From: Coniochaeta sp. PMI_546
Taxonomy: Eukaryota; Ascomycota; Sordariomycetes; Coniochaetales; Coniochaetaceae
Reading direction: 5' to 3'
Length of the DNA stretch: 64,000 bases
NCBI GenBank assembly: GCA_021432605.1
Contig: MU271143.1
Span: 3,481,277 to 3,545,276 of the forward strand
The position numbers and the translations under genes are program-made. Below the pieces are notes generated by a model, which saw only the letters and a list, made by a program, of their open reading frames with translations, was not told the DNA's origin and did not search any database. Position 1 is the first letter of the stretch. The number at the start of each line of letters is the position of its first letter. This document shows, piece by piece, positions 52,243 through 63,021 of the stretch.

Positions 52243-55200
52243 ATGGAGAGTCATACTAATCAAGACAGTGGTCTTGAAAACCGTCTTCGGGGCCTCATCC
52301 TTGCCAACTCGGACGATGGCAACAAGGACTTGCTGCCGTCTGGCGTTGTGCATGGAAATGTCCAGTCAGCTGAGAATTCTCATGGTTACCGGCATGCCTC
52401 AGCCTCCCGTGGCGGATCGGATGGTCCTCACAAGGCAACTAAGCGACGCCCGAACCAAGCCGAGCGCCGTCAGATGGCGGCAGAGCTGTCCATTCCCGTT
52501 GATCCGCGTCCCCAACCGCTCGATACTGCTCGTCAGCATGCCAACTATCCTAGACATGGCGGTCAGCATTACGGTCCAGCAAATCGTGGAGGAGGTCGCC
52601 GAGAGTACGGCCACCAGTCTACCGATTCACAGCCTCCTTATCGCGGCCCTGCAATGCAGAACCGCCCTCTGGCTCACCAGCAGCATCGTCAATCGTTGTC
52701 ACAAGATGGTCCTCGCTCTCCGGATGGCGTTGAGAACTGGCGTCAGGGGCCCCGGCAACACACCCAATCCCTGCGTGGTCAGGGCCGTCTGTACACCCCT
52801 CGCCTGTATCAGCCTGGCGAAGAGCAGCTCAATGCCCAGGCTGCCATGCTTGAGAAGCTCAGTGTTTCCATTCTTGCCAACGCAGAAATCAGCATAGATG
52901 ATTTGATGGAGAACGAAAACTTCCGAATCAGACTCGAGCAGATCTGTCGTGCGGTTGTGACTGAGCACGAGTTCACCGTCAACAGGATACAGATCCCTCC
53001 TCACACTGTTGAACTCAAATGCTTCGGCAGTCTCGCCTCCGGCTTCGCAACGAAGGCTTCGGACATGGACCTCGCATTATTGTCGCCATATTCGGCTATT
53101 CAACCAGATGCTCCGGGCTCGCCCATACCCAGGCTGCTGGAAAAGGCATTCCTGGAAATGGGAATTGGTGCTCGTCTTCTTACTCGCACTCGTGTTCCCA
53201 TCATCAAGGTATGCGAGCGCCCACCGGAGAAGCTCAGAGCAGATCTCATTGCTGCACGACTCAAGTGGGAAGCCGGCGAAAGTGAGGCCGTCGATGGTCC
53301 TGATGAGGAGCTACCGGATGAGCCAACTATTACCGCCGCCCATGAGGAGCATCATGACGACTTCCCTGCTCTCCCAGGTGCGGAGAGGCAAGGCGGCGAC
53401 GGTGTGGAAATTCCACAAGAAAAGAAGCATTCTGTCGCAGTGATAGACGAAAGAGCGGACTTTGCCGCGAAGCTAGCGACCTTGAAGCAGTCTAGTCATA
53501 GCCTCAGCACCTACTATGGTATGGCGAAGACTATATTGCGCAAGGTTGGATGTTTTGATATAACTCAATCCAATGCGGCCACATATCTTCCCGAAAATCG
53601 CGTCAAGTTGGGCGATGTCTGTCACGCCTTCGTCAGTGGTCTTGCAGACAGTGAGTTGAAGAAGCGCCTCTTCGGTTACTACTCTCTCTCCAGTATGCAT
53701 GGTCACTACCGTACTCTTGCAGGAGTTCTTCTCCAGGTGGAGGGGGAGAAGTTGGCCATGGGCTGGATGCACCGTCCCTTGCCCGAGAAAGATGAGCACC
53801 AAGAGCATCTTGCCCAACAAGCACTTGCAGCCTGGGTTCAGATTCAGAACAAAGAGGACTTCCACATCGATGCAATAGCATATCAGAAGCAGTTGCAAAT
53901 GGGGCTTGAGCGGCTCAGGCGCATCCCATCGTTGCAAATTATTGATTTCCAGCAGTCCGAGTTCGAATCCGCTGCTGCATATCACCTCAGAGCCATCGAA
54001 CTTATGATCGAACTCGGGGGTGTTGATGATCCTGTGCCTACAAACAGGGTACTACCGGTCATCATCAGTCGCTACGTTGCGGGTATCTACAACCCGGATA
54101 TCCGGTCAGGTGTAAAGGCGTTCGCAACGGCCAGAGGTGCTCAAACGCTGAGGGCCATTGCCAGACGCCACAAAAGTCTGCAACTGGCCCACGACTTCCA
54201 GAAGGCGCTCGGTAAAGGTTACTACCAGGATTCGGATGCAGAGATCGTTCGCTTCTACGTAGCCTGCCTACGGAATCCGATGAAGCCACACAAGGACGCC
54301 TACAAACACTTCGACTGCGTTGTTCCAAAGACGAAGTACGTCGCCGAGGAGATACTACCAGCCATTTTACGCCTGTCGAACCCTGCCAACTTGGCTATGA
54401 ACCAGCCTCGCGACCCTTACCAGGATCGACTTGAGTTCCCAAAGACGGGCGCCGGCGTGCAGTGCGATGTCAACTTCTCAGCTCATCTCGCACTACATAA
54501 CACTGCCCTACTGCGCTGCTATTCCTACACAGATCCACGCGTCAAGCCCCTGATCCTGTTCGTCAAGCACTGGGCTAAGGTTCGAGGTATCAATAATCCA
54601 TACCGTGGAACTCTGAGCAGCTACGGTTATGTCCTCATGGTCCTTCACTACCTCGTCAACGTCGTTCAGCCCTTTGTCTGCCCAAACCTCCAGCTGCTAG
54701 CGCCGCCTGATGATCCTAATATGCCCCCAGAATATACCGTCTGTAAAGGCTACAATGTCCGCTTCTGGCGAGACGAGGCTACCATCAAGCGCCTCGCATC
54801 CGAGAACCAGCTTAACCAAAACCGCGACTCCCTCGGTTACCTCCTGCGCGGCTTCTTCGAGTACTACGCATACAACGGCACAATGAGCTCCTACCCCGGC
54901 ATCCGCGGCTTCGACTGGGGTCGCGACACCCTCAGCCTCCGCACCCCTCGCGGCATCCTTAGTAAGCTGGAGAAAGGCTGGACAGGTGCCAAGACTGTGA
55001 CCGAGGTCAAGACTGTCGCTGCCCCGCCCGTTGTTGCCCCCGAGGGGAAGACGTTGCCAGTGACCAAAGAACTACCTACCACGCAGGAGGTCAAGGAGGT
55101 GCGACACCGGTACCTCTTTGCTCTCGAGGACCCGTTCGAGCTGGATCATAACGTTGCGAGGACGGTCACGCATAACGGGATCGTGGCTATCCGCGACGAG

Positions 55201-55365
55201 TTCCGGCGTGCCTGGCGGATCATCAAAGACGTTGGCCGAGCAGAAGCACAGGAGGACTTGCTGGAGGATGTTGCGAAGGCGGAGGAGGAGAAGAACCGCA
55301 AATCCTTCGAGCAGCTGCTGTGGGAGATTCATGGAGATGAGGTGTTCGATGACACATCGGTTTAG
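52243..55365 (+). CDS. Cid1-type nucleotidyltransferase with large insert
   Basis: A 1040-residue intronless protein. Residues 1-195 are Arg/Gln/Gly-rich and disordered. Residues 205-335 start a nucleotidyltransferase: VELKCFGSLASGFATKASDM with Gly262-Ser263, then DMDLALLSP giving Asp274 and Asp276. The third catalytic Asp is only reached at 742 (GVQCDVNFS), so about 400 residues are inserted where Cid1 has under 60. The insert is acidic at first, then helix-rich (SLSTYYGMAKTILRKVGCFD, FGYYSLSSMHGHYRTLAGVL). The core resumes with HNTALLRCYSYTDPRVKPLI and LFVKHWAK, then the PAP-associated part with LSSYGYVLMVLHYLV and LGYLLRGFFEYYAYNG. The enzyme should add U or A residues to RNA 3' ends in cytoplasm or nucleus. 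The nucleotide is not decided by sequence alone. Confidence 0.88.
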   Translation: MESHTNQDSGLENRLRGLILANSDDGNKDLLPSGVVHGNVQSAENSHGYRHASASRGGSDGPHKATKRRPNQAERRQMAAELSIPVDPRPQPLDTARQHANYPRHGGQHYGPANRGGGRREYGHQSTDSQPPYRGPAMQNRPLAHQQHRQSLSQDGPRSPDGVENWRQGPRQHTQSLRGQGRLYTPRLYQPGEEQLNAQAAMLEKLSVSILANAEISIDDLMENENFRIRLEQICRAVVTEHEFTVNRIQIPPHTVELKCFGSLASGFATKASDMDLALLSPYSAIQPDAPGSPIPRLLEKAFLEMGIGARLLTRTRVPIIKVCERPPEKLRADLIAARLKWEAGESEAVDGPDEELPDEPTITAAHEEHHDDFPALPGAERQGGDGVEIPQEKKHSVAVIDERADFAAKLATLKQSSHSLSTYYGMAKTILRKVGCFDITQSNAATYLPENRVKLGDVCHAFVSGLADSELKKRLFGYYSLSSMHGHYRTLAGVLLQVEGEKLAMGWMHRPLPEKDEHQEHLAQQALAAWVQIQNKEDFHIDAIAYQKQLQMGLERLRRIPSLQIIDFQQSEFESAAAYHLRAIELMIELGGVDDPVPTNRVLPVIISRYVAGIYNPDIRSGVKAFATARGAQTLRAIARRHKSLQLAHDFQKALGKGYYQDSDAEIVRFYVACLRNPMKPHKDAYKHFDCVVPKTKYVAEEILPAILRLSNPANLAMNQPRDPYQDRLEFPKTGAGVQCDVNFSAHLALHNTALLRCYSYTDPRVKPLILFVKHWAKVRGINNPYRGTLSSYGYVLMVLHYLVNVVQPFVCPNLQLLAPPDDPNMPPEYTVCKGYNVRFWRDEATIKRLASENQLNQNRDSLGYLLRGFFEYYAYNGTMSSYPGIRGFDWGRDTLSLRTPRGILSKLEKGWTGAKTVTEVKTVAAPPVVAPEGKTLPVTKELPTTQEVKEVRHRYLFALEDPFELDHNVARTVTHNGIVAIRDEFRRAWRIIKDVGRAEAQEDLLEDVAKAEEEKNRKSFEQLLWEIHGDEVFDDTSV

Positions 55366-56348
55366 GGACCTGCTCTATGGTTGTAAAACTCCATGTCTGA
55401 ACGGAAAAGCGGCATATGATTACGATGGCTGGAAAATGCGTTGCTTTTTTGTTGTATTTGCTAGGCTTGGGGGGGAAGGGAGATTATGTCTGCCATGCAA
55501 CTTAAATGCATTGCTATTACACCTTTCCTCAAGGCCATAAGCAGCAAGCAGAAATCTGTTCACTTAATGTCCCATAGGCAGGTCCAGTCTCAATGAAGTC
55601 TGGTTCCTTTCGAGGGCTTGACCAGCCTTGTCTAGCTGCTATTGTGAATCATAAGAGGAGACCTACCATTTCCGATAGTCATGCTGTGCAGGTGTCCTCC
55701 GGCTCACTGCAGTATATCTACCCCGGATATGAAGGCATTCTAGTCGTCTCCCACTCCTATCCCATGCATATGCCCTATCTCTTGCAAACCTCTCAATAGC
55801 GTGAGCGGCCCTGTTCTTTAACCTACTGAGTCCCACAGCACAACACAAAGAGAGAGGCCACACAACCACCAACCAGACTATTGTCCAAAGGTATAAATAT
55901 AACACATCGACTTTCTTTCTCTTTGGCGCCCGAATTCCTGGCCAATGGCATAACATGAATACTCCAACCTATTTGGGTTCAAGTCTCCTGCCGGATGCGG
56001 TATTGTACTCCATTGCCTTTGTCCCCCTATTCTACACCCCCTTACGAAATATCAAGCGAAGAGCTTTGCGCCTTTGACCGCACTAGGTAGCTTAGATATG
56101 TGGCAGTCAAAGAATAAAACTGTTCTCTTTCCTTGCAGGTCCTGTGATGAGAATGTCTCGAGGTTCAAAACTTCAAACCAATTCCAGAGCTCTATCAACG
56201 AGAGGATATCTTGAGATTCAGGACGTGTTACCTCTTTCAGTGAGCTCAAAGCAGCTCCTTTCTGGAACCTGTGTCAATCCAAGGCTCGAACAGCATTCTA
56301 GCCCCCACTCCCTTAGACGCAGTTAGCCCAGCATTGAGCACCACAAGC
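55366..56348. other. Intergenic
   Basis: About 1 kb between two plus-strand genes. The right end (56244-56348) is open in frame with the OTU-like gene and may be leader or the end of an unseen exon. Nothing else is seen. Confidence 0.4.
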
Positions 56349-59300
56349 ATGGGCCCAAACGACCCGAACAGACGTACCCAACGCCGCGGCTGGCGAGCTC
56401 CCAGCCGCGGAGGTATACATTCTCAAAGCGTTGGGCGTGATCCGCAACAGGTGTCTAGCCCAGCCGCACCGGTCGATCCTTACGGAGGAGGCGGCAGTCA
56501 ACGTCCCGGCGGCACAGGTAGTAATTTGACAATCGACCCTGGAGCCGGATACGGGAGCCTTCGGGCTGCACGTGCGCGGTTGCCGCAGGCACGAGAGAAT
56601 GTACCGCCTCAAAGCACAGCTCGAGCAGTTTCGAGCCCTTTCAGGCCTGCCACAAGAGAGCCTCTGCCTTCTTCCTATTTCACCCCTCGACAGCCCTCAC
56701 AGTTTTTCAGCCCAAACCCCCGACCTCCTCGACGGGACACGCCTGAGCACGTTAAGAAGAGTCCAAGCCCAGAATTTGAGACTCCTCAAGCCCACATCGG
56801 CAAACAACGTAAAGCCGTGCCTTCGTCCAGAGGCTCTCCCCAAAAACAACGAAAGCCCATCAGGCCAAATCCAGCTTCCATGTCACAACCAACAGGATCT
56901 ACGCCTGCTCCAGCGGCGCCAGCCCCAGCGAGACCAGCTGGGCAGAGCCCCCTGTCTCTAGACCAAGCCGGCGCCAAGCATTTTGTCGACGAAAGGTTGA
57001 CCGCAGAGTCACGAAGGAACGTGAGAAAAGTCCTCTACTATGAGGAACTGGAGACAATCAGACGCGACGAGCCTCTCCTCCCCAAAGACACACCGGTCGT
57101 GACTCTCGAAGTGTACCGCCCAAGCGACGCTCCGACACAGGGAGGAAAGCGTGTCGATCCGAAAACCGTGGGGAGCTCGGCGGATAAGCCAGTGATGATA
57201 GCCAGCGATGAAGACGACGACGACGACGACGATTTTGAGAAGAAGTTTGGTGGGGAGGGAGATCCTTGGGAAGATCCCGAGTATGGAGACAAGAAGGACA
57301 AGGACAGATCTTACCGCTACCTCAAGAGCAGCGACCATCACTTCGAGTGGCCCTGTCCCAGCAGCGGCATGCGGTTCAACCTAGACCGCTTTCGCCGTGA
57401 TTTTGGGTGGCCCGCCAAGGACGCGAGGGAATTATTCGAGGCCGAGTTCGCCGAAGGCGGCAAGGACTTCTACGCAGACCCCTTCGCCGACCAGGATGCG
57501 GGATTGGCCAGGGATCTCGTTGAGACGGGCTGGCAGCTCAACAACGGCAAGAAGTGCGACTTGATCCGCGGCCTTCCTCTCGTCGAGGATGTTGTGTTCG
57601 TCAGACATAACAACCACTGCGGCAAGAGGGGCATCGCGGCCGGTACGTGCTACTGGACCGCCATGGCAACACATCTGTATGGCGACGCCCGGTTCTGGCT
57701 ACGAGTCAAGGCTGAGCACCTTGAGCACTTCGCCCATGTGCTCACGAACAGGGACCATCCGCGCCACCAACTCTATGAAAAGCTGAACAACCATTGGTAT
57801 GTGGCTGCGGCCTCTCCAGGACCAGGTAAAGAAATAGCGGGCAGCAATCGGGGACCGATATCGGTGACTTTGTGGCAAGTACTCAACTTGCCAGGCGTGT
57901 ACACTCCAATGGCCATGTTGGACGTCACGGCAGATCTGTACGGGTTGTACCTCGTGGTGTACAGCTACCACCTTGACCCCGAGGGCGGCCAGGACGTGGG
58001 ACCGTACACGAACAAGGTGTACAAGACCATTGCGAGAGGCGCGTACAATGCCCGCCACCTGGGCCTGATCTTCGTGAACGGAAACCATTTCCAGCCCATC
58101 ATCCCAAACGACTTTATCCACTGGGAGTTCATATTTCCCAGGTTCACACAGGCCGCAACAGCGGGATTTCCCAGCGCCGGCAAGTTTGACGGGATTTGGC
58201 ACACCTGGCGATCAGAATATGGAAAGAACTCTGAGGGGTATGGCGGCCAGCGGGCCCCGGCCATTGTCGACCACGGTTTCGATCAGAACGTCGCGGCCAT
58301 GGCTGTGAATTATCCACCTCCGGCCAAGCCCGAGGGCGAGGAAGAAGAGGGTAAGAAGAGTGGTGACGACGCCCCTGGCCCTGGCGGAAACGGAGGCGGC
58401 GGGGGAACTGGACGCGGGAATGGAGGAACAGGCGACAACGGTCTTGATGACGAAGACTCGGACTCCTCCTCCTCCTGGGAACAGTCGAGTATCGCCACGT
58501 CGGGCCGGACTAATGCTTCGAGCAGCAGCAGTGACTCAGGCACTTGGAGGCGTTGGGACGAAGGTATTGATTGGACCAAGCATTCAGGGTTCAGTGGCAA
58601 TATACACTTTCCACGTGCTAGTGACCAGCGTCTTCCACCTCCACAAATAAATTATGAGGCTTTCCGTGGCTTCTTGAGACCCAGCTCGGACGACTCAGAT
58701 GACTCAGATGGGGAAGGAGACGAGAGTGAGAATGAAGAGGAGGAGGAGGAGGAGGAGGAGGAAACAGAAAGCGAAGTGTCGAGCTCGGATGACGGGGAAT
58801 GGGACGAATCGAGTACGGACTCGGATTCGGACTCAGACGGAGGCTCAAACAGGCCACTGACCTCGGCACCGCCCCAGGCACCTTCAACCCAGAAGTCACA
58901 AGCTCCGGCACCAAAGTCTCCGGCACAAAAGCAGAGCACCACTAGCGACAAAGGAACGCAGACAACGCCGAGAATGTCTCATAAGGCACTTGCAAAGCAG
59001 AGCCAGACCAAGGATCGCCTTAGCGAGGAGCCTGACTATCAGCAACACACGGCAGAGGTCGAAGGGCATGACGAACAAGTCAGGAAGGAGTATGAGGAGA
59101 GCCAACGGAGCTCGCCATCGACCGAGGCCGAGACTGCAGGGCTGCGTGACACGACCGAAGGAGCCATCCGGCAGAACCTGGAGGAGGATTTGGCAAGAGC
59201 TCGGCGGCAACGTGACGATATCCAGCACAAGCTTGTCGACTATGACCACAGGCAACAGGGCCTTTCTCAACAAAATTCAAGTCTCCAGAGAAAGATCACC

Positions 59301-60080
59301 ACCCTCGTCACGGAGGGTGACGTGAAATCGCAAGAGAGGGCCGAGCAGCAGCGACAGATGGACGAAATTCAACGAGAGAGAGACCAGCTCCGACAAGACC
59401 TAGCCCAGCTCCGCCAACAACCCGATCCAGCGCCCGTCCAGCCGGATCCCGAAGCGACAGATCAAGACAAAGACGACGGGGAAGGTTCCGACCCATCCCC
59501 AAAACGCCAGAACAAAAAGTCGGCAGCATCGCGAGGGGGCATGCGAGGGGGCATGCGAGGGGGCATGCGAGGGGGCAAAAAGCCAGCCGGAAAAAAGCAG
59601 AACCAGAAGCCTGCTTCATCGACCGCCAAGACTACTGGTGGGAGGGGCAGAAAGAGGAAGGCACCTAAAACCGACGAGCCTGAGGAGGAAACACAATCTA
59701 AACGCCCCAAAGTTGCTGCCCGCAACAAGACCAATGCGGCTATTTCGGAGGAAGATGTTGACTCTGCCACGGCCCCAGCTTCTGGGTCAGCTGTTGTGGA
59801 GGAAGGGGACGATGCTGCGGAAGAGGGAGAGGCTGCTGTAGACGACGGGCAGGACGACGGGCAGGAGAAAAGTCATGACAAGGCCCGGGTCCAGAGACCG
59901 GCCCCGCCTCCTTCACCACCTTCTTCTCCGCCTTCAGGTGTTAGGCGCAGCGTGAGGATCCGCGAGAAGAAGAAACGCGAGGAGGAGGAAAGCAAGAAGT
60001 TGAAGGAGAGAAGTGACACGGTCAAGAAGGAGACACGCGTCCGCGAGAAACGTGGCAAGGTTAAGAAGCTCGGCTCTTGA
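56349..60080 (+). CDS. Large OTU-like multidomain protein
   Basis: A 1243-residue intronless protein. ATG 56349 is the first in an open frame that starts after a stop at 56241. Residues 1-280 are Pro/Arg/Ser-rich and disordered, with one acidic run (DEDDDDDDDFEKK, about 287-299). Residues 325-630 form the only compact part: GIAAGTCYWTAMATHLYGDA with a possible nucleophile Cys434, then helix FWLRVKAEHLEHFAHVL, and NGNHFQPI with His580. This Cys..LYGD..VR..His layout is like OTU cysteine proteases (deubiquitinases), but the usual DGNC is GTC, so activity is uncertain. Residues 640-880 are Gly/Ser-rich and very acidic (ten-Glu run). Residues 970-1060 form a Gln/Arg-rich coiled coil (IQHKLVDYDHRQQGLSQQNS). 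The C-terminus is basic with an RGGM tandem and KKR/RVREKR signals, suggesting the nucleus or nucleolus. Not in a family I can name. Confidence 0.78.
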   Translation: MGPNDPNRRTQRRGWRAPSRGGIHSQSVGRDPQQVSSPAAPVDPYGGGGSQRPGGTGSNLTIDPGAGYGSLRAARARLPQARENVPPQSTARAVSSPFRPATREPLPSSYFTPRQPSQFFSPNPRPPRRDTPEHVKKSPSPEFETPQAHIGKQRKAVPSSRGSPQKQRKPIRPNPASMSQPTGSTPAPAAPAPARPAGQSPLSLDQAGAKHFVDERLTAESRRNVRKVLYYEELETIRRDEPLLPKDTPVVTLEVYRPSDAPTQGGKRVDPKTVGSSADKPVMIASDEDDDDDDDFEKKFGGEGDPWEDPEYGDKKDKDRSYRYLKSSDHHFEWPCPSSGMRFNLDRFRRDFGWPAKDARELFEAEFAEGGKDFYADPFADQDAGLARDLVETGWQLNNGKKCDLIRGLPLVEDVVFVRHNNHCGKRGIAAGTCYWTAMATHLYGDARFWLRVKAEHLEHFAHVLTNRDHPRHQLYEKLNNHWYVAAASPGPGKEIAGSNRGPISVTLWQVLNLPGVYTPMAMLDVTADLYGLYLVVYSYHLDPEGGQDVGPYTNKVYKTIARGAYNARHLGLIFVNGNHFQPIIPNDFIHWEFIFPRFTQAATAGFPSAGKFDGIWHTWRSEYGKNSEGYGGQRAPAIVDHGFDQNVAAMAVNYPPPAKPEGEEEEGKKSGDDAPGPGGNGGGGGTGRGNGGTGDNGLDDEDSDSSSSWEQSSIATSGRTNASSSSSDSGTWRRWDEGIDWTKHSGFSGNIHFPRASDQRLPPPQINYEAFRGFLRPSSDDSDDSDGEGDESENEEEEEEEEEETESEVSSSDDGEWDESSTDSDSDSDGGSNRPLTSAPPQAPSTQKSQAPAPKSPAQKQSTTSDKGTQTTPRMSHKALAKQSQTKDRLSEEPDYQQHTAEVEGHDEQVRKEYEESQRSSPSTEAETAGLRDTTEGAIRQNLEEDLARARRQRDDIQHKLVDYDHRQQGLSQQNSSLQRKITTLVTEGDVKSQERAEQQRQMDEIQRERDQLRQDLAQLRQQPDPAPVQPDPEATDQDKDDGEGSDPSPKRQNKKSAASRGGMRGGMRGGMRGGKKPAGKKQNQKPASSTAKTTGGRGRKRKAPKTDEPEEETQSKRPKVAARNKTNAAISEEDVDSATAPASGSAVVEEGDDAAEEGEAAVDDGQDDGQEKSHDKARVQRPAPPPSPPSSPPSGVRRSVRIREKKKREEEESKKLKERSDTVKKETRVREKRGKVKKLGS
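59531..59578 (+). repeat. 12-bp coding tandem repeat, four copies
   Basis: GCGAGGGGGCAT repeated four times (last copy GCGAGGGGGCAA), lying in the OTU-like gene and encoding RGGM units. Nearly identical copies suggest recent expansion by slippage. Confidence 0.9.
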
Positions 60081-60939
60081 ACGGAGGAGTGTGTTATTTG
60101 ACATATTGAGTGATAACGTGGCGTTGGTCTGGTGCTATCGGCAGTTTTTTGTATGGCTTGACGGTTGTGGCACACCTACCTTAGAAGACGTTTTCGGGGC
60201 ACGAAGATGCCACCTGTGTAATCTAGTTCACTGATTCAAGGTAATTTTGACTTTGCGTACAAGATGAGGCCGCATAGGAACAAGACACCGGTAAAGAGCC
60301 TGACTAAAGCAAATACTGTGCTTGAAAGTATAATTACTCGATATTCCCTAATACGAGCAGCAAGTCTGTGAAGATGTGACCTGCGTGGTCAATGATCCCG
60401 CAAAGGAACAGCTATGAATGACATGTTCATGAGATAAAAAATGTTTCGAAGGGTTCTCTTGCCTAGAGTCCATCGACCTGAAGGAAGTGTCCCCAAGAGA
60501 GGGACTGGACAATCGGCCTTCTATAATCGAAAAGCCCCGGAGGGCAAATAATCTTCCAACGCTCCGTTAAGAGCCAATCCTGGGATGGATTTAGCTCCTG
60601 CTGTCCCGAAGTGGACAGCACCGCTGGGTGTGTTTGTTCAGGACACCTCTGAGTCTGAGTGTCTGGTGGACGTGTCTGTCCTCAGTCACAACGGCAATGC
60701 AGGCCGGGTCAATTGATAAAGTGTCAAATTGGTATCGACTGATCTGGTCACACTTGTCTAGCATCAACCCCGAAATCAATGCGCCCCCTACCTGTACCTG
60801 GTAAGACCTGCCTCATCACCTGACGCCGTGCTCGTAATTGGAGCACCTCACATACCTGTTGTCATAATAGTCGTACAATAAACATATCTGCGTTGGGAAA
60901 GGAAATCCCTGACGAGACAGGTCGTATCATTAAAGTCCT
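60081..60939. other. Intergenic between convergent genes
   Basis: 0.86 kb of 3' flanks. No gene or repeat is seen. Confidence 0.4.
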
Positions 60940-62629
60940 TCAGTCCACAATATGTTGGAACAGGGGCGAGATTGACTCGCCATAATGGTTGCGACGGATG
61001 GCCTCGCCGAGCAGGAATGAAAGGTCAAGCAGCACCAGCTTGCTTGAGGCCCGCTGCCTGCTCTCGGGCACAGGATAGCTGTTGGTAACAACAATCGTGT
61101 CGATGCAATCGCAGGCCTGCATCTGCTCGAGACAGTCTCCTCCAAAGATGCCGTGGGTAGCGATGCAGTACACCTTCTTGGCCAAACCTCGCTTGACGAC
61201 AGTCTCGGCAGCGGCAATCCACGATCCGGGCTTGTCAATCATGTCATCGACAATCAAGACGGTACGATTCTTGACATCTCCTACCAAAGTGATCATGTGT
61301 TCCACTTTGGAGTTGGTGATGATCTCTTCGTCATCGTCCGAGTTGTCGCCTTCCTCGCCCGAACCGCCAAGTGCGTGAGGTTCTGGCTGGAAGAACGAAG
61401 ATGCATGTGACATGGTCATGGGATCTTCTTCAGGAACGCTCGCATCAGCTGCTGACGTAGCCGGGGACGGGAAATCGTCAGGCACGATGTGACCATGGAC
61501 CAGTCGGCCGTGTGTAACATCATGAGCTCGCTGGTCATTGAACTCGGCATCGTCGGTCTCGGTCTCCTCGTCCAGTTCGCCAATGGCCGAGGTCTGAGAC
61601 GTGGCCGTACGGGGCCTCACATAAGGAGATCTGGGAGGAATTGTGGTGCGCACGGGCAGATTCATCCGCCTCGGTGAGCCTTGAGAGTCGGCCACAATCC
61701 TGGAAGCCCTGTCCTTAGCAGGACCCGCCTGAGGAAGTTCGCTCTCAACACCGACGCCTTGTGCGTTCTGGCTATTCCCGTCCAGCATGCTCTGTACCGG
61801 TATCTCGTCATTTAAGATCATGCTCGCAGTCATGGCCGTGCCTCTCCTCTTGTCCGTCGTGACCATACCGAAGTTCAGCTTAAGAGCATCGGCTAGTGAT
61901 GTGACTCGCTTTGTGCCTCCAGCATTCTTGGACACAACGACAGCCTCCCGCCAATTGGGGACGTTATGCCGGATCCAACGCGCGATCAGCGGCTCGGCGT
62001 GGAGGTTATCGACTGGGCATTGGAAGAAGCCTTGCATCTGGGATGCGTGCAGGTCCACCGTGACAACGTGCTTGACACCGGCAACATGGAGAAGGTTGGC
62101 AAGCATCCGAGCAGTGATGGCGCCACGGTGGGACTTCTTCTTGGACTGCCGGCTGTACGGGAAGTACGGGAGTACGGCTAACATCTTGTTAATTTTCCGT
62201 CATTCTTGGTGAGTAGCCAGATTCTAGGCGGATAGTACCAGTGATCTTGTTGGCAGACCCGCCCTTGCAGGCAGAGATCATGATCAGAAGCTCCATGATG
62301 GTGTCATTGATGTTGGGGCTGCCCGACTGCACGATGAACACATCTTTCTCTCGAACGCTCGTCAGTATTCGAACGCTCGTTTCGCCCTAGAGGAGGGGCA
62401 CGACGTCAGTGAGAATGTCCAATTGTTGCAGCAATGTGCTCGTGGCCCGAACTGGTGGTGCTTCGAAGCGAGGACGATTGTAGGGCCGAGGCAAGCACAT
62501 GCGAGGGGAATTACTGACATTTGAGAACTGGGTGAGCTCGGCCTGAGCCGGCATCATACCCAGATTCTCACATATTTTAGCTGTGAGGCCTGGGCACGAA
62601 TTGCCCGGGAAGATGAGTGTGTTGCGCAT
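60940..62629 (-). CDS. PRPP synthetase subunit, Prs1/Prs5 type
   Basis: Three exons: 62629-62519, 62386-62239 and 62177-60940. Introns are 132 nt (GTCAGT..TAG) and 61 nt (GTACTA..TTAG). The protein is 498 residues. It keeps the phosphoribosyl pyrophosphate synthetase frame: [20 protein letters not shown] start, [38 protein letters not shown] and [15 protein letters not shown], then [17 protein letters not shown], and [20 protein letters not shown] for the PRPP loop. Between TTDKRR and VGDVKNRT sits an insert of about 170 residues, Ser/Pro- and acid-rich ([14 protein letters not shown]-like runs). The catalytic loop reads KNAGG instead of the usual PDAGG, and the PRPP loop DKPGS instead of DTCGT, as in the yeast Prs1/Prs5 group. 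PRPP feeds nucleotide, His and Trp synthesis. In yeast the inserted forms also link to cell-wall integrity signalling. It is probably one subunit of a hetero-oligomer. Confidence 0.88.
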
Positions 62630-63021
62630 CTCGAGAACCGTGGGCGAAAAGTTTTGAGGCGGAGGTTGGGAGAGCTTTTATTTCACGTTCGACGTTGTGG
62701 TGGTCATAGCGGTACAAGGGTGGAGACGGGAAGCACAAACCCATGGAGTGGGGGCTTGGAATGTCCCCACGCTCGGACCTTGCAGGTCGGCAGGCACGCT
62801 GTGGTATATTATCGGATGTGTGTTTCTACTATGTACACATGTAAGGTACATATGTCTTCCCCGATCGGCCGTATCTTCTTGGTAAAGACGAGGTAACACA
62901 TCAGATCAGGCTCCCAACGAGTTGAAGTCTGAGAATTGAGATCACAGAGGAAATGGCTATCGGAGATTATATTCTCCAACCACACAGACTCCGAATCCAA
63001 CACGTCTGACAGCCGAAGAGC
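62630..63021. promoter_or_regulatory. Divergent promoter, PRS and nuclease
   Basis: 392 bp separate the two start codons, so it serves both genes. No TATA box is clear, and the sequence has several CACA/TGTG stretches. Confidence 0.5.
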
